DNA of 64,000 nucleotides from UBA830 sp038146925 (GTDB taxonomy: Bacteria; Pseudomonadota; Alphaproteobacteria; MPNO01; UBA830). The stretch covers positions 1,054,001 to 1,118,000 of the forward strand of contig JAYQSP010000011.1 in the NCBI GenBank assembly GCA_038146925.1, given 5' to 3'. The notes beneath the pieces are model-generated. The model worked only from the letters and a program-made list of their open reading frames with translations, was not told where the DNA came from and did not search any database. The position numbers and the translations under genes were made by a program. Numbering within the stretch: position 1 is the stretch's first letter; each line of letters starts with the position of its first letter. Of this stretch, positions 33,680 through 42,564 are shown piece by piece.

Positions 33680-34471
33680 CTACGTTAATTCCAAGGACGC
33701 AATGCCGAGTCCGTCGAATTCGATCTCGGCGTGGCACGGGAAACTGTCCAGCCACATCACCGGCGTTACCGAGCCGGTCATAATAATATCCCCGGCATTC
33801 AGACACTCGCCGTACGTGCCGAGAAGATTGGCCAGCCAGGCGATAGCTTCCAGCGGATGCCCCATTACCGCCGCCCCCGTGCCCTCGGCTTTTTCGTCGC
33901 CATCGATCCTTACACGGCCGGTTAATGCTGCCAGATCGAGGGATGTCCAGTCGGCCCGTTCCGGACCAAGTACACACGCTTTGTGAAAGAAATCGTCGGC
34001 GATCAGCGTGGGGGTGCCGCGTTCCTCGAAATCGCCGTACCGGTTCTCGACGATCTCGATCGCGGGCAGGACGGTGGAGATCAGATCCGCGACGGATTCT
34101 TTCGTGTACCCGTCGCCTTCGGATGGCTTGCCCAGTCTTACCGCTATTTCGCATTCGATCCCCGGATTGCAGAATCCTGCGGCAGTCAGAATGCTGCCGT
34201 TTTCTATCATGGTGCCGGACATGATGCGGCCGTAAGCGGGCTCGGCGACGCCGAGATAATCCTGCATCGTCGCGGTGGTCGCTCCGATTTTCCAGCCTGC
34301 AAGTTCGCCTTGGCCGTTATGGCGCAGGTAGTCGTGCAGGGCCTTCTGCACAGCGTATCCTTCGTCGGCCGTGTGCGGGAGATCATCGTCCGGAATTGGC
34401 GGGACGGGATGGGAATCGATCGGGACCTCGCCGAGCAACCGCGCTGTCCGGAGTATCGCCTTGGGCTCCAT
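33680..34471 (-). CDS. 2-keto-4-pentenoate hydratase/FAH family
   Basis: 263 residues. The metal-binding FAH core is seen in GIECEIAVRL (E-x-E) and later AIEIVENRYGDF, with GHPLEAIAWLANLL near the end, like MhpD-type hydratases that add water to 2-oxopent-4-enoates from aromatic meta-cleavage; 4-oxalocrotonate decarboxylases look similar. It is convergent with ubiX and lies 17 bases after the transglutaminase-like gene in the same direction. Confidence 0.8.
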   Translation of the reverse strand: MEPKAILRTARLLGEVPIDSHPVPPIPDDDLPHTADEGYAVQKALHDYLRHNGQGELAGWKIGATTATMQDYLGVAEPAYGRIMSGTMIENGSILTAAGFCNPGIECEIAVRLGKPSEGDGYTKESVADLISTVLPAIEIVENRYGDFEERGTPTLIADDFFHKACVLGPERADWTSLDLAALTGRVRIDGDEKAEGTGAAVMGHPLEAIAWLANLLGTYGECLNAGDIIMTGSVTPVMWLDSFPCHAEIEFDGLGIASLELT

Positions 34472-34488
34472 TCAAGTCCTCCGCGGCG

Positions 34489-35211
34489 TCAGGTGACGGG
34501 TTTCTCGTCCTCGAAATTGGCGGCCTGGCGGCGTTCATTCTGGGCGACCGCTTCGCGGCAGCGTTCCCACAGTTCCGGGCCGTAATACTCCGTGAAATCG
34601 TCGTGAACGCGATCAAAGGGCAGGTCGGACCAGATGCCGTGGGTGGCGACGTATTCCATATGCCGATGGCCGTTCTTGTCGAACTCCTGCAGCAGCGCGT
34701 CTTCCACCCCGTCGAATTCGGTCGGCGTGACATCGAACTTGTCGCATAGCTCGATATTGAAAGCCGGCGCGGCTTTCACCCATTTGCCGTCGATCAGCAT
34801 GACCGCGTAGCCGTGATGCATGAACAGATCCTTGCCGCCCATCGCATCGCGCATCCGGTCGGTGCACATGTGGTTTGTCACGTCTGACAGACCGAGCGCT
34901 GTCGGGATGCCGGCCGCGCGGGTCACCGCCGTCAGCAACGATGCCTTGGGGATGCAATAGGCTGCGCCCGTTTCAAGTACGTCGCTCGCCTTGTATGCAT
35001 CGGCCCGGTCGGTGATGCGGTAAGGATCGTAGCGGATGGAATCGCGCACCGCGTAGAACGCCTTGATCGCTTTTTCCTTGTCGGTTGCCGCTCCCTCTAC
35101 GGCCTTTGACGCGAACTCGGCGACGACCGGGTTATCGTAATCGAAATAGGGGGTCGGCTTCAGGTACTCTTCCGACGGTTCCGGATAACCGGTTTCGAGA
35201 AATTCCATCAT
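34489..35211 (-). CDS. Transglutaminase-like (cysteine protease fold) protein
   Basis: 240 residues. Catalytic Cys lies in VLETGAAYCIPKASLL and His in LFMHHGYAVMLIDGKW, with the acid probably in the KAAPAFN stretch; this is the transglutaminase/arylamine-type fold. No signal peptide, so probably cytoplasmic. The substrate is unknown. It precedes the FAH-type hydratase on the same strand, so a shared pathway is possible. Confidence 0.8.
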   Translation of the reverse strand: MMEFLETGYPEPSEEYLKPTPYFDYDNPVVAEFASKAVEGAATDKEKAIKAFYAVRDSIRYDPYRITDRADAYKASDVLETGAAYCIPKASLLTAVTRAAGIPTALGLSDVTNHMCTDRMRDAMGGKDLFMHHGYAVMLIDGKWVKAAPAFNIELCDKFDVTPTEFDGVEDALLQEFDKNGHRHMEYVATHGIWSDLPFDRVHDDFTEYYGPELWERCREAVAQNERRQAANFEDEKPVT

Positions 35212-35357
35212 TGAACTCTGATTAAAGGATCGATCACCGGAGATTAGGTCCAGAGTAATGGATCGGCAAGCGCGGCGGCGGATGGCGCAGTGTCCCGGAT
35301 TTCGCTAAAATCGGTATTCGTCAAACATCCGCGTTCGCGGACGGGGAGATTAAATAC

Positions 35358-36257
35358 ATGGCCGTCGCTTCGGGATCGCCCGACAAGCACCACCCGGTTG
35401 CGGGAATTCTCTGGATGGTTGGCGCCGCATGCTGTTTCGCGGCCTCTCTCTCGCTCGTAAAAGCCCTTCAGGACGACGGTATGACGCCGTTTCAGGCCGT
35501 GCTGTTCCGTCAGATATTCGGCCTCGTCATTTTTACGCCCGTCATTCTGCAGGCAGGTGCGGCAACCTTGAAAACGCCGGTTCCGTCGCGGCATTTCCTT
35601 CGTGCCCTGTTCGGGTTCCTCGGCATGTGCACGGGCTATTATTCGCTGACGCTGATCAATGTCGCCGACTCGGTGGCGCTGCAGTTCACATTGCCCATCT
35701 TCACGATGATGTGCGCCATCTGGCTTCTGGGAGAAAAGCTTCATTCGCATCGCGTAATTGCGACCGTGGTCGGGTTTGTCGGCGTGCTGGTCATCGTGCG
35801 CCCCGGCTTCACCGATCTCAACATGGGCGTGCCTCTCGCTCTCGCGGCGGCCGCGTTCTATGCGACTTCCGACACCCTGTCGCGATGGGTGGCCCGGCAC
35901 GATCCGTTTCCGTCGATCATGATGTGGAATTTTATCTTTATGATTCCGATGGCAGCGGTCCCGTCCGTCTATTTCTGGGTAACGCCCGATGCCGATCTGT
36001 GGTGGCAGGCGCTCGGCTTTGCTATTGCGGGCGTTGGTGCCCAGTTCTGCCTGACCCGTTCGTTCGGTCTGGCGGAAGCCAGTCTGGTTTCGCCGATCCT
36101 GTTTCTGCGGCTGCCGTTGATCGCGGCCATTGCGTTTTTTGTCTGGGGACAGACGACTGAAATCTGGACCTGGATTGGAGCGGCCGTCATATTCGTCGCG
36201 ACGACGTGGATGACCCGCGTGGAGACCAAGACCGTGGCGAAAGCTGAAAAAATTTGA
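35358..36257 (+). CDS. EamA/DMT family transporter
   Basis: 299 residues with ten hydrophobic segments in two EamA repeats, including MVGAACCFAASLSLVKALQD and LTRSFGLAEASLVSPILFLR. DMT proteins exchange metabolites across the inner membrane. It lies directly before the two HsaA-like flavoproteins on the same strand, with 33 bases between, so it may move their substrate or product. Confidence 0.85.
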   Translation: MAVASGSPDKHHPVAGILWMVGAACCFAASLSLVKALQDDGMTPFQAVLFRQIFGLVIFTPVILQAGAATLKTPVPSRHFLRALFGFLGMCTGYYSLTLINVADSVALQFTLPIFTMMCAIWLLGEKLHSHRVIATVVGFVGVLVIVRPGFTDLNMGVPLALAAAAFYATSDTLSRWVARHDPFPSIMMWNFIFMIPMAAVPSVYFWVTPDADLWWQALGFAIAGVGAQFCLTRSFGLAEASLVSPILFLRLPLIAAIAFFVWGQTTEIWTWIGAAVIFVATTWMTRVETKTVAKAEKI

Positions 36258-36290
36258 GAAGCTTTGCATCCTTGTTGGGGAAAGATTCTG

Positions 36291-37490
36291 ATGGCTGACG
36301 GCAACGCCACCCTTGCGGAAAAGCAATCCCGGCATGACGAGTTCGTGTCGATCGCGCGGTCTTTCACCGAGACATTTCGCGAACGCGCGTCGGAAGCCGA
36401 GACGAACCGCAGGCTGCATCGCGAAACCCATGAAGCGATGCGGGATGCCGGCCTCTACCGAATTCAGATGCCGGAACGCTATGGCGGTTTCGAAATGAGC
36501 CACCGGACGATGCTCGACATCTCGGTCGAAATAGGCCGCGGTTGCGGTTCGTCCGGATGGATATTTTCGAACATTACGGCACAGAACGGCATCGTCTCCA
36601 TGGCATCGCGTCAGGCGCAGGACGACGTATGGGGCGAAGACGGGTCCGTTTGCACAGCGTCGTCCTTTCCCGCCAGGGGCGGCAAGGTCGAGAGGGTCGA
36701 CGGAGGATTGATCGCCAACGGCATCTGGAGCTTCGCGTCAGGCGTCGACTGGGCCGACTGGAACAACATGCAGGTATTCGTTCCGCAGGAAGGTGGCGGC
36801 GTTGCGCATCACATGGCGCTGGTGCCGAAATCCGACTACCGGGTGATTGACGACTGGTATTCGCACGGCATGGCAGCAACGGGCTCCCGCTCCATCGAGC
36901 TGGATAATGTGTTCATTCCGGAGCACCGCCTGCTCAATACGGCGGACGCCCGCGCCGGGACGACCATCGAGGCATCGGAAAATTTCGGGCCGATTTTCCG
37001 CGTGCCTCCCATGTGCGGTGCGAACAAGATATTCTCCGGTCCGGTGATCGGAATGGCGCGCGGTGCGCTTGACGCGATCGAACGCGATCTGTCGACCCGC
37101 AACAATGTGGCCGGCGTTCCAATGGCCACACTTACCACGGCGCAGATGCGGGTCGCCGAGGCCGGTGCACTGATCGAAGCCGCCTGGGCGCTGATGCAGC
37201 GGGACTGCGATGTCGCTTTGGAAATCGGCGAGATCGGCCGGCCGACAACGGTTGACGACCGCGCGTTCTGGCGGCGCAACAACGCCTATGCCGGCGTGAT
37301 GTGCGTAAAGGCCGTAGACACGTTGCATCCGTTGATCGGCGCGCGTGGTCTGACGCCTGAAAGCGATTTCATGCGCGCCTATCGCGACATTCACGCCGCA
37401 ACCATGCAGATCAACATGGCGTGGGACCGCCACGCGATCACTGCCGCCGAGTTGCAGCTCGGTCTGCCGCCAACGGATCCGAGGGCCTGA
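36291..37490 (+). CDS. Acyl-CoA dehydrogenase-like flavoprotein (HsaA type), copy 1
   Basis: 399 residues. The N-terminal helical domain has RIQMPERYGGFEMSHR, then GCGSSGWIFSN, SGVDWADWNNMQVFV and a C-terminal RHAITAAELQLG-type helix. This matches the HsaA/HpaB-like branch of the acyl-CoA dehydrogenase fold, which are mostly reduced-flavin-dependent monooxygenases of phenolic substrates. Acyl-CoA oxidation is not ruled out. The stop overlaps the next paralogue in TGATG. No flavin reductase gene is seen nearby. Confidence 0.78.
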   Translation: MADGNATLAEKQSRHDEFVSIARSFTETFRERASEAETNRRLHRETHEAMRDAGLYRIQMPERYGGFEMSHRTMLDISVEIGRGCGSSGWIFSNITAQNGIVSMASRQAQDDVWGEDGSVCTASSFPARGGKVERVDGGLIANGIWSFASGVDWADWNNMQVFVPQEGGGVAHHMALVPKSDYRVIDDWYSHGMAATGSRSIELDNVFIPEHRLLNTADARAGTTIEASENFGPIFRVPPMCGANKIFSGPVIGMARGALDAIERDLSTRNNVAGVPMATLTTAQMRVAEAGALIEAAWALMQRDCDVALEIGEIGRPTTVDDRAFWRRNNAYAGVMCVKAVDTLHPLIGARGLTPESDFMRAYRDIHAATMQINMAWDRHAITAAELQLGLPPTDPRA

Positions 37491-38671
37491 TGTCAGTCAC
37501 TGCCGAACAGCAAGACATGATCGACGCCGCCCGGGCGATGGCGCCGACTCTCCTGGACCGCGCGCGTCATGCGGAAGAAAACCGGGCTGTCCCGCGTGAG
37601 ACCTTTGATGAGTTCACCAAGCAGGGTTTTTTCCGTATTCATCAGCCCCAACGCTTCGGCGGAAAAGGGTGGGGCATCAGTATGATGGTCCGTCTCGGGG
37701 CAGAACTTGGGCAGGGCTGCGGATCGAGCTGCTGGATTTTCTCCAACCTCGCAGTCCAGAACTGGATTCTGGGCATGAACAACCCGGAGGCCCAGGAAGA
37801 CGTCTGGGGCGACAACCCGACGGCGCTGATCGCTTCGTCGTTTCCGGCAAAAGGCGGCAGGGTCGAACGCGCTGACGGCGGGCTGATCGCGAACGGCTTG
37901 TGGAGTTTCGCGTCCGGCGTGGATTTCGCCGACTGGAACAACATGCAGGTCTTCGTGCCGCCGGAAAACGGCGAGGGGCCGCCCGAACATCGCTTTGCGC
38001 TGGTCCCCAGATCAGACTACGAAATCGAAGACGACTGGTTCTCTCCCGGATTGGCGGGGACGGGCTCGCGGACGATCCGCCTCGATAACGTCTTTATTCC
38101 GGAGCATCGGACAATTCCGTCGACCAAGCTGATGGGCGGCCCCTCGCCGGGCTCCGAAATCAATCCCGGGGCGCTGTATCGGGTGCCGCCGCTGACTTTG
38201 GGTACGAAGGTATTCGCCGCACCCGCGCTGGGGATCGCGAAAGGCGGGCTTGCGATGATCGAAAACGATCTCAGGAGCCGAAACACGGTGGGCAACGCGC
38301 CGATGGCGGAACTGCCGACGGCGCAGGCGCGGATATCCGAAGCCGGCGCCGAGATAGAGGCGGCGGAGGCGCTGCTGCTGAAAGATTGCGCTGATGCGAT
38401 GGCGATTGCCGAGGCCGGCGAGGTGCCGGAAATCGACGATCGCGCGCGCTGGCGACGCAACAACGCCTTTGCCGTCCAACTCTGCGTGCGTGCGCTGGAA
38501 CGGCTGAATCCGCTGGTCGGCGCGCGCGGACTGACGCCGGAGAACGATTTCCTGCGCATGTTCCGGGATGTTCATGCCGCGTCGCTGCAGATCACGGTCG
38601 CCTGGGATATTCAGGCCGTGAATGCCGGGCGTATCCGGTTCGGCCTGCCGTCATTGGATCCCCGCGTCTAA
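37490..38671 (+). CDS. Acyl-CoA dehydrogenase-like flavoprotein (HsaA type), copy 2
   Basis: 393 residues and clearly a paralogue of the preceding gene: GCGSSCWIFSNLAVQNWILG, SGVDFADWNNMQVFVPPENG and RSRNTVGNAPMAELPTAQAR correspond block by block. The pair may form a heteromer or two paralogous monooxygenases. It is translationally coupled to copy 1 (TGATG). No flavin reductase gene is seen in the window next to it, so reduced flavin would have to come from elsewhere. Confidence 0.78.
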   Translation: MSVTAEQQDMIDAARAMAPTLLDRARHAEENRAVPRETFDEFTKQGFFRIHQPQRFGGKGWGISMMVRLGAELGQGCGSSCWIFSNLAVQNWILGMNNPEAQEDVWGDNPTALIASSFPAKGGRVERADGGLIANGLWSFASGVDFADWNNMQVFVPPENGEGPPEHRFALVPRSDYEIEDDWFSPGLAGTGSRTIRLDNVFIPEHRTIPSTKLMGGPSPGSEINPGALYRVPPLTLGTKVFAAPALGIAKGGLAMIENDLRSRNTVGNAPMAELPTAQARISEAGAEIEAAEALLLKDCADAMAIAEAGEVPEIDDRARWRRNNAFAVQLCVRALERLNPLVGARGLTPENDFLRMFRDVHAASLQITVAWDIQAVNAGRIRFGLPSLDPRV

Positions 38672-38825
38672 ACAGCCATTCTTTCAATATGTTAGCGGGT
38701 TATCTGTTCGTTAAGATAAGCCGGGCCGATATCGGAAATGGCGCGGACATTGCCCGCAGTTTACGAAAAATTACTACAATCCGCGGGATAATTGCGCAGA
38801 TACCGGATTACCTTTGGTTGCCGAA

Positions 38826-39881
38826 ATGGAAGACGCTGCGCTTACCGAGCAGGAGATAGCGGACAACGATTCCCTCTACCGGATGCCTCTGCGCGTCGTG
38901 CCGATAGAGACGACACCGCTGCGCCGGAGCGTCCTGATCAAAAATACGTCGCTGATTCCGGCGCTGGAGATGTTTCGCAATCAGGAATCCGGTTCCGGGC
39001 AGGTCCTGCTCCACGACCTCAGTCAGGAAAAGGGTCACCACATGTTCGGATGGCCCGAAGACGGCAAGCACCCGGATATGAAAATCCTGGAGGCTCTCGG
39101 CAGGCTCGAGGCCTATGATATCTATAGTCTGCGGATACAGTTCCGCGAATTGGGCATCGAGCCGACCTCGGTGGACTATCTCAAGCTTTCTCCCGAGAAG
39201 CAGGAATCGCTCCGCAGCTACATGCAGATTTTCACGCTGCCGCTGATTGAGTCCATCTACGGCGATGCCGAGAACACGGTCAAAAAATCCCTCGACGTGG
39301 TCGACCTGTTCCGCAATCCCGACACGGGCGCGGCTAAGCGCAATCTTTTCAAACTGGCCGACAAGTTGCAGGTCGACGTGATGGAAATTCCAAGGTTTTT
39401 GGACGATTTCTCGGACGTCTATCTATCTCTTGCCTACTTCAAGGAGTACGTCGACGACCTGACGCCCAAGTTTCTGCAGATGGTCGAGGAACTGAAGGAA
39501 CTGGAAAGCAACTGGGAGTTAAGCCGGGATCCCAATTTTCTGAAAGTTTCCCGGCAGGTTCAGTCTGATTTGAACGATCTTATTACGTCGGTGACCAGCC
39601 GGTTTGAGGCGTTCAGGCAAAAGACGGACTACATGTGGCACGAAATCAGCGCCGACAAATACCGCGACGTCAAGGAACTGGTCGGCGACGCACAGCGGAC
39701 GGTATCCGGTGTTCTGTGCGGCCTCGGCGTCAAACTGAATGCCTGGAACGAACGTTTTCCCAAAAAAGATGTGGGCGGCCCGGTCGCTAGAAACGAAATG
39801 CTCTTTGCCGATATTCTGCCGGGCCTCGACAAGCTCGTTAAAATGGAGCAGCAAGCGCGGGCGATCAGCCTCGCGGCCTGA
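38826..39881 (+). CDS. Conserved-looking helical protein of unknown function (351 aa)
   Basis: Start chosen at ATG 38826 (MEDAALTEQE); a TTG at 38814 is also open. The sequence is almost wholly helical, with heptad-like stretches such as LDDFSDVYLSLAYFKEYVDD and KFLQMVEELKELESNWELSR, and no signal peptide or membrane segment. VPIETTPLRRSVLIKNTSLI lies near the start. I do not recognise a family. It stands alone between the HsaA-like pair and the convergent amidase. Confidence 0.7.
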   Translation: MEDAALTEQEIADNDSLYRMPLRVVPIETTPLRRSVLIKNTSLIPALEMFRNQESGSGQVLLHDLSQEKGHHMFGWPEDGKHPDMKILEALGRLEAYDIYSLRIQFRELGIEPTSVDYLKLSPEKQESLRSYMQIFTLPLIESIYGDAENTVKKSLDVVDLFRNPDTGAAKRNLFKLADKLQVDVMEIPRFLDDFSDVYLSLAYFKEYVDDLTPKFLQMVEELKELESNWELSRDPNFLKVSRQVQSDLNDLITSVTSRFEAFRQKTDYMWHEISADKYRDVKELVGDAQRTVSGVLCGLGVKLNAWNERFPKKDVGGPVARNEMLFADILPGLDKLVKMEQQARAISLAA

Positions 39882-39887
39882 CCATAT

Positions 39888-41246
39888 CTAGGCTTTCTCG
39901 AGAACCCGTTCTACCGTCAACCCGATCCGTGCCAGCCATTCGTCGTGGCGGGATGCGGCCATCACCATCAAACCGACCGGGCCTGTACCGGGAGCGTGGC
40001 AGGGGATCGATAGCGCGCAGGTGTCGAGAAAATTTCCTACGGTGGTGTTGCGCAGCATCAGAATATTGGCGGCGCCATAGGCGTCTTCATCGGCGTCCAG
40101 GGGGGCGATGGCCGGTGCCACGACGGCGCATGTTGGCATCAGCAGCGCATCGAACGGCATCGCCATTTCAGCGGCACGGGCCTGGATGTCGGCGCGGTTG
40201 CGATGACAATCAATCAGATCGGCCGCAGACAGGTTCTCGCCGCGCCTGATCCGGACCCAGACGCGCGGGTCGTAACGGTCTTTTTCTTCGTCCATCCGGG
40301 GACGGTGATGGGCGAACGCCTCGGCACCCAGGATGCCGCCATTGGGCATTGCGCCGGGAATTTCCTCATACATGGAGCTATCGACTTCGGTGATCGTGGC
40401 GCCCGCGCGTGACAGCTTTTCCAGCGTGCCTTCGAAGGTCGAAGCCACGTGATCGTCGAGATCGTCGAGCACGTAATGCTGCGGAATGCCGAATCTCAGG
40501 TTCTCGATCGGCAGTGCCTTGGGGATGACCGGCGCACGGTCGTCCAGAATGGCGTCGGTGACGATGCAGCAGCCGACGGTCGGCGCCAGCGGCCCGACGC
40601 TGTCGAGGGTAGAGGAGAGAGGATAGACGCCGTCCAGAGGAATACGTCCCGTCGTCGTCTTGAAACCCGTCACGCCGTTGAGGGCGGACGGGATGCGGAC
40701 GGATCCGCCCGTGTCCGTCCCGATGGCTACAGCGCACATGCCGTCGGCGACGGATACGCCGGCGCCCGACGACGAACCGCCGGGAATACGACCTGTTTCC
40801 CGATCCCAAGGGTTGCGGGGCGTATCGTAGTGGCAGTTGAGGCCGAGGCCTGAATAGGCAAACTCGGTCAGGTTGGTGCGCCCGACCAGAACGGCGCCGG
40901 CTGCCCGCAATCGGGCCGTGACGATGGAGTCCTTCGCAGCGGGAGGGGTATCTTCGAGCGATTTCGATCCGGCTTTCGTTTGCTGGCCCTGTTCGTCGAA
41001 CAGGTCTTTCAGCGAAACCGGAATGCCGGCCAGCGGCGACGGAACGACGCCGCTGGCCCGCAACGCATCCGACGCATCAGCGGCCGCAAGAGCCGCATCA
41101 TCGTGCACCTGCAGGAACGCCCGCGAGCCTTCCCCGTCCGGGTCGTTGATGCGCGCCAGCGCCTGTTCCGTCAGTTCGCGGCTGGTCGTCTTGCCGCTCC
41201 ACAGCGCCGCCTGGAGTTCCAGGACCGGCTTCATCTGAAGATCCAT
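39888..41246 (-). CDS. Amidase signature family enzyme
   Basis: 452 residues. The Ser-cisSer-Lys triad is visible: Lys in IPVSLKDLFDEQG, the paired Ser in IPGGSSSGAGVSVADGM and the signature GTDTGGSVRIPSALNGVTGF. These enzymes hydrolyse carboxamides, and GatA belongs to the same fold, but no gatB/gatC are present. It is followed in the transcript by nothing and preceded by the cupin and DUF2848 genes, which together form a minus-strand operon. Confidence 0.88.
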   Translation of the reverse strand: MDLQMKPVLELQAALWSGKTTSRELTEQALARINDPDGEGSRAFLQVHDDAALAAADASDALRASGVVPSPLAGIPVSLKDLFDEQGQQTKAGSKSLEDTPPAAKDSIVTARLRAAGAVLVGRTNLTEFAYSGLGLNCHYDTPRNPWDRETGRIPGGSSSGAGVSVADGMCAVAIGTDTGGSVRIPSALNGVTGFKTTTGRIPLDGVYPLSSTLDSVGPLAPTVGCCIVTDAILDDRAPVIPKALPIENLRFGIPQHYVLDDLDDHVASTFEGTLEKLSRAGATITEVDSSMYEEIPGAMPNGGILGAEAFAHHRPRMDEEKDRYDPRVWVRIRRGENLSAADLIDCHRNRADIQARAAEMAMPFDALLMPTCAVVAPAIAPLDADEDAYGAANILMLRNTTVGNFLDTCALSIPCHAPGTGPVGLMVMAASRHDEWLARIGLTVERVLEKA

Positions 41247-41278
41247 CTGCGTTTTTCCCGCGGTGCCGTCGTTCAGGC

Positions 41279-41662
41279 TTATTTGGTTTCGTCGTAATAG
41301 TGGCTTTCCAGAAGGACGCAGCCATTGACCGACTTGAACGGACCGTGCGGGGTTCCCGGCGGGCGGCAGGCGTAAGTGTCCGGATCGAAACTGCGGCCGC
41401 CTTCGCCGTTCTCGTCATTGCCCACGATCAGGTCGCCCTTTAACTGATAGACTTCTTCCCAGTAATCGTGGGTAAAAGGAGCAGTGGTGTAGACGCCCGG
41501 CTCGAATTTCAGCAGGCGGGTGCGGCAGCCGGTTTTGTTTTCCTCGTCGAGGTGACCGACCAGAATTTTCTGCTTGATGCCTTCCGGATAGCCTTCCGGC
41601 ACCTCCCATTCGCCGCCCATGTCGACGGCATAGAATTCCTTGTGCTGTTTGTTGATGGGCAT
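41279..41662 (-). CDS. Cupin-fold protein
   Basis: 127 residues. THDYWEEVYQLKGDLIVG holds a cupin-type motif with His and Glu, and PPGTPHGPFKSVNG supplies the second motif His. It may be a small metal-dependent enzyme such as an isomerase or lyase of a catabolic intermediate. AAGGAG precedes the ATG. It lies between the amidase and DUF2848 genes in one operon. Confidence 0.78.
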   Translation of the reverse strand: MPINKQHKEFYAVDMGGEWEVPEGYPEGIKQKILVGHLDEENKTGCRTRLLKFEPGVYTTAPFTHDYWEEVYQLKGDLIVGNDENGEGGRSFDPDTYACRPPGTPHGPFKSVNGCVLLESHYYDETK

Positions 41663-41695
41663 AAGGATGCTCCTTTCAGATGATGTTGAGTTTTC

Positions 41696-42382
41696 TCAGG
41701 TAACGACGGGCAACGTGTTCACGTTGTACCCGTAGGAAATTTTGCGGCCCAGCTTGGGATCCTCGATCTCGACGTCGAAACGCTCGGCTGGGCGGATGCC
41801 GCCGATGGCCGCCAAAGTGCCGCAATACATCGCCATGCCGGAGGGCAGGGCCGTTTCGCCCGGCAGGTACAAACCGATCAGTTCTTCCGGCGGGCGCATC
41901 GCCGTTACGCCACCGTCCTGGTACAGGTTCTTCTCGCCGTTTTCGGTCGCCCAGCCGCGCAACAAAATATCGTCAAAATGATCGGCGACGTCCGAATAGC
42001 GCCACACCGATCTAGAGACCGGCTTCAGGCACATCTGTTTGGAAACGGGTACGGAATAGGTCTCCACTTCGCGGTCGGTGTGATCGGAGCCGACCCCGAT
42101 CAGCATGCCCTCATCGGTGCCGATGAGAACGAACTCGACTTCGCCCGACGAGGTCGTGCCGAGGAACTGAAGGTCTTCGCCGTTGCAGAAGTTTTCCGCG
42201 CCGACTCTGTAAAAGCAGGGCACTGAACTGGGGCGCGGTACGCCGAGTTCTTCCAGTTCGACAATATGTTTTTCGAGCGCGTCGACGTTGCGGCCGGTCC
42301 ATCCGGCGATCACCAGATCGTCTATTCGCACCTGTTTCGCCGTACCTTCCGGCTCTATCGTGAATTCCAGTGTAATGGGCAC
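41696..42382 (-). CDS. DUF2848 family protein
   Basis: 228 residues from a GTG with AAGGAG nine bases before it. The segments VLIGTDEGMLIGVGSDHTDR and LPSGMAMYCGTLAAIGGI match DUF2848, a family distantly resembling fumarylacetoacetate hydrolase-type folds and usually found beside amidases and transporters. The reaction is unknown. It is first in the operon with the cupin protein and amidase. Confidence 0.72.
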   Translation of the reverse strand: MPITLEFTIEPEGTAKQVRIDDLVIAGWTGRNVDALEKHIVELEELGVPRPSSVPCFYRVGAENFCNGEDLQFLGTTSSGEVEFVLIGTDEGMLIGVGSDHTDREVETYSVPVSKQMCLKPVSRSVWRYSDVADHFDDILLRGWATENGEKNLYQDGGVTAMRPPEELIGLYLPGETALPSGMAMYCGTLAAIGGIRPAERFDVEIEDPKLGRKISYGYNVNTLPVVT

Positions 42383-42564
42383 GCGTGGCTCCTTTTCGTC
42401 AGGCTGCGTAACCTACTCGCCGCGCATTATCGTGGCAATGCAGGCAATGCAGCGGTGTATGCACGTAGGTGGGGGATTCTGCTACCATTCGGGCACCGCC
42501 GCCCTGGCGGTCTGGGGAATTTCAATGGCGATCGAAAACCGCGCCACATTCATGACGGCGATGC

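Noticed and set aside
35244..36503. 419-residue minus-strand frame opposite the DMT transporter
   Set aside because: The transporter on the plus strand has ten clear membrane segments; the opposite frame is polar low-complexity.
40204..40809. Frames opposite or inside the amidase gene
   Set aside because: Shadow frames of a gene with a full Ser-cisSer-Lys signature.
42420..42460. Tandem GCAATGCAG repeat as a regulatory site
   Set aside because: Only two short units with no promoter alignment; likely chance.
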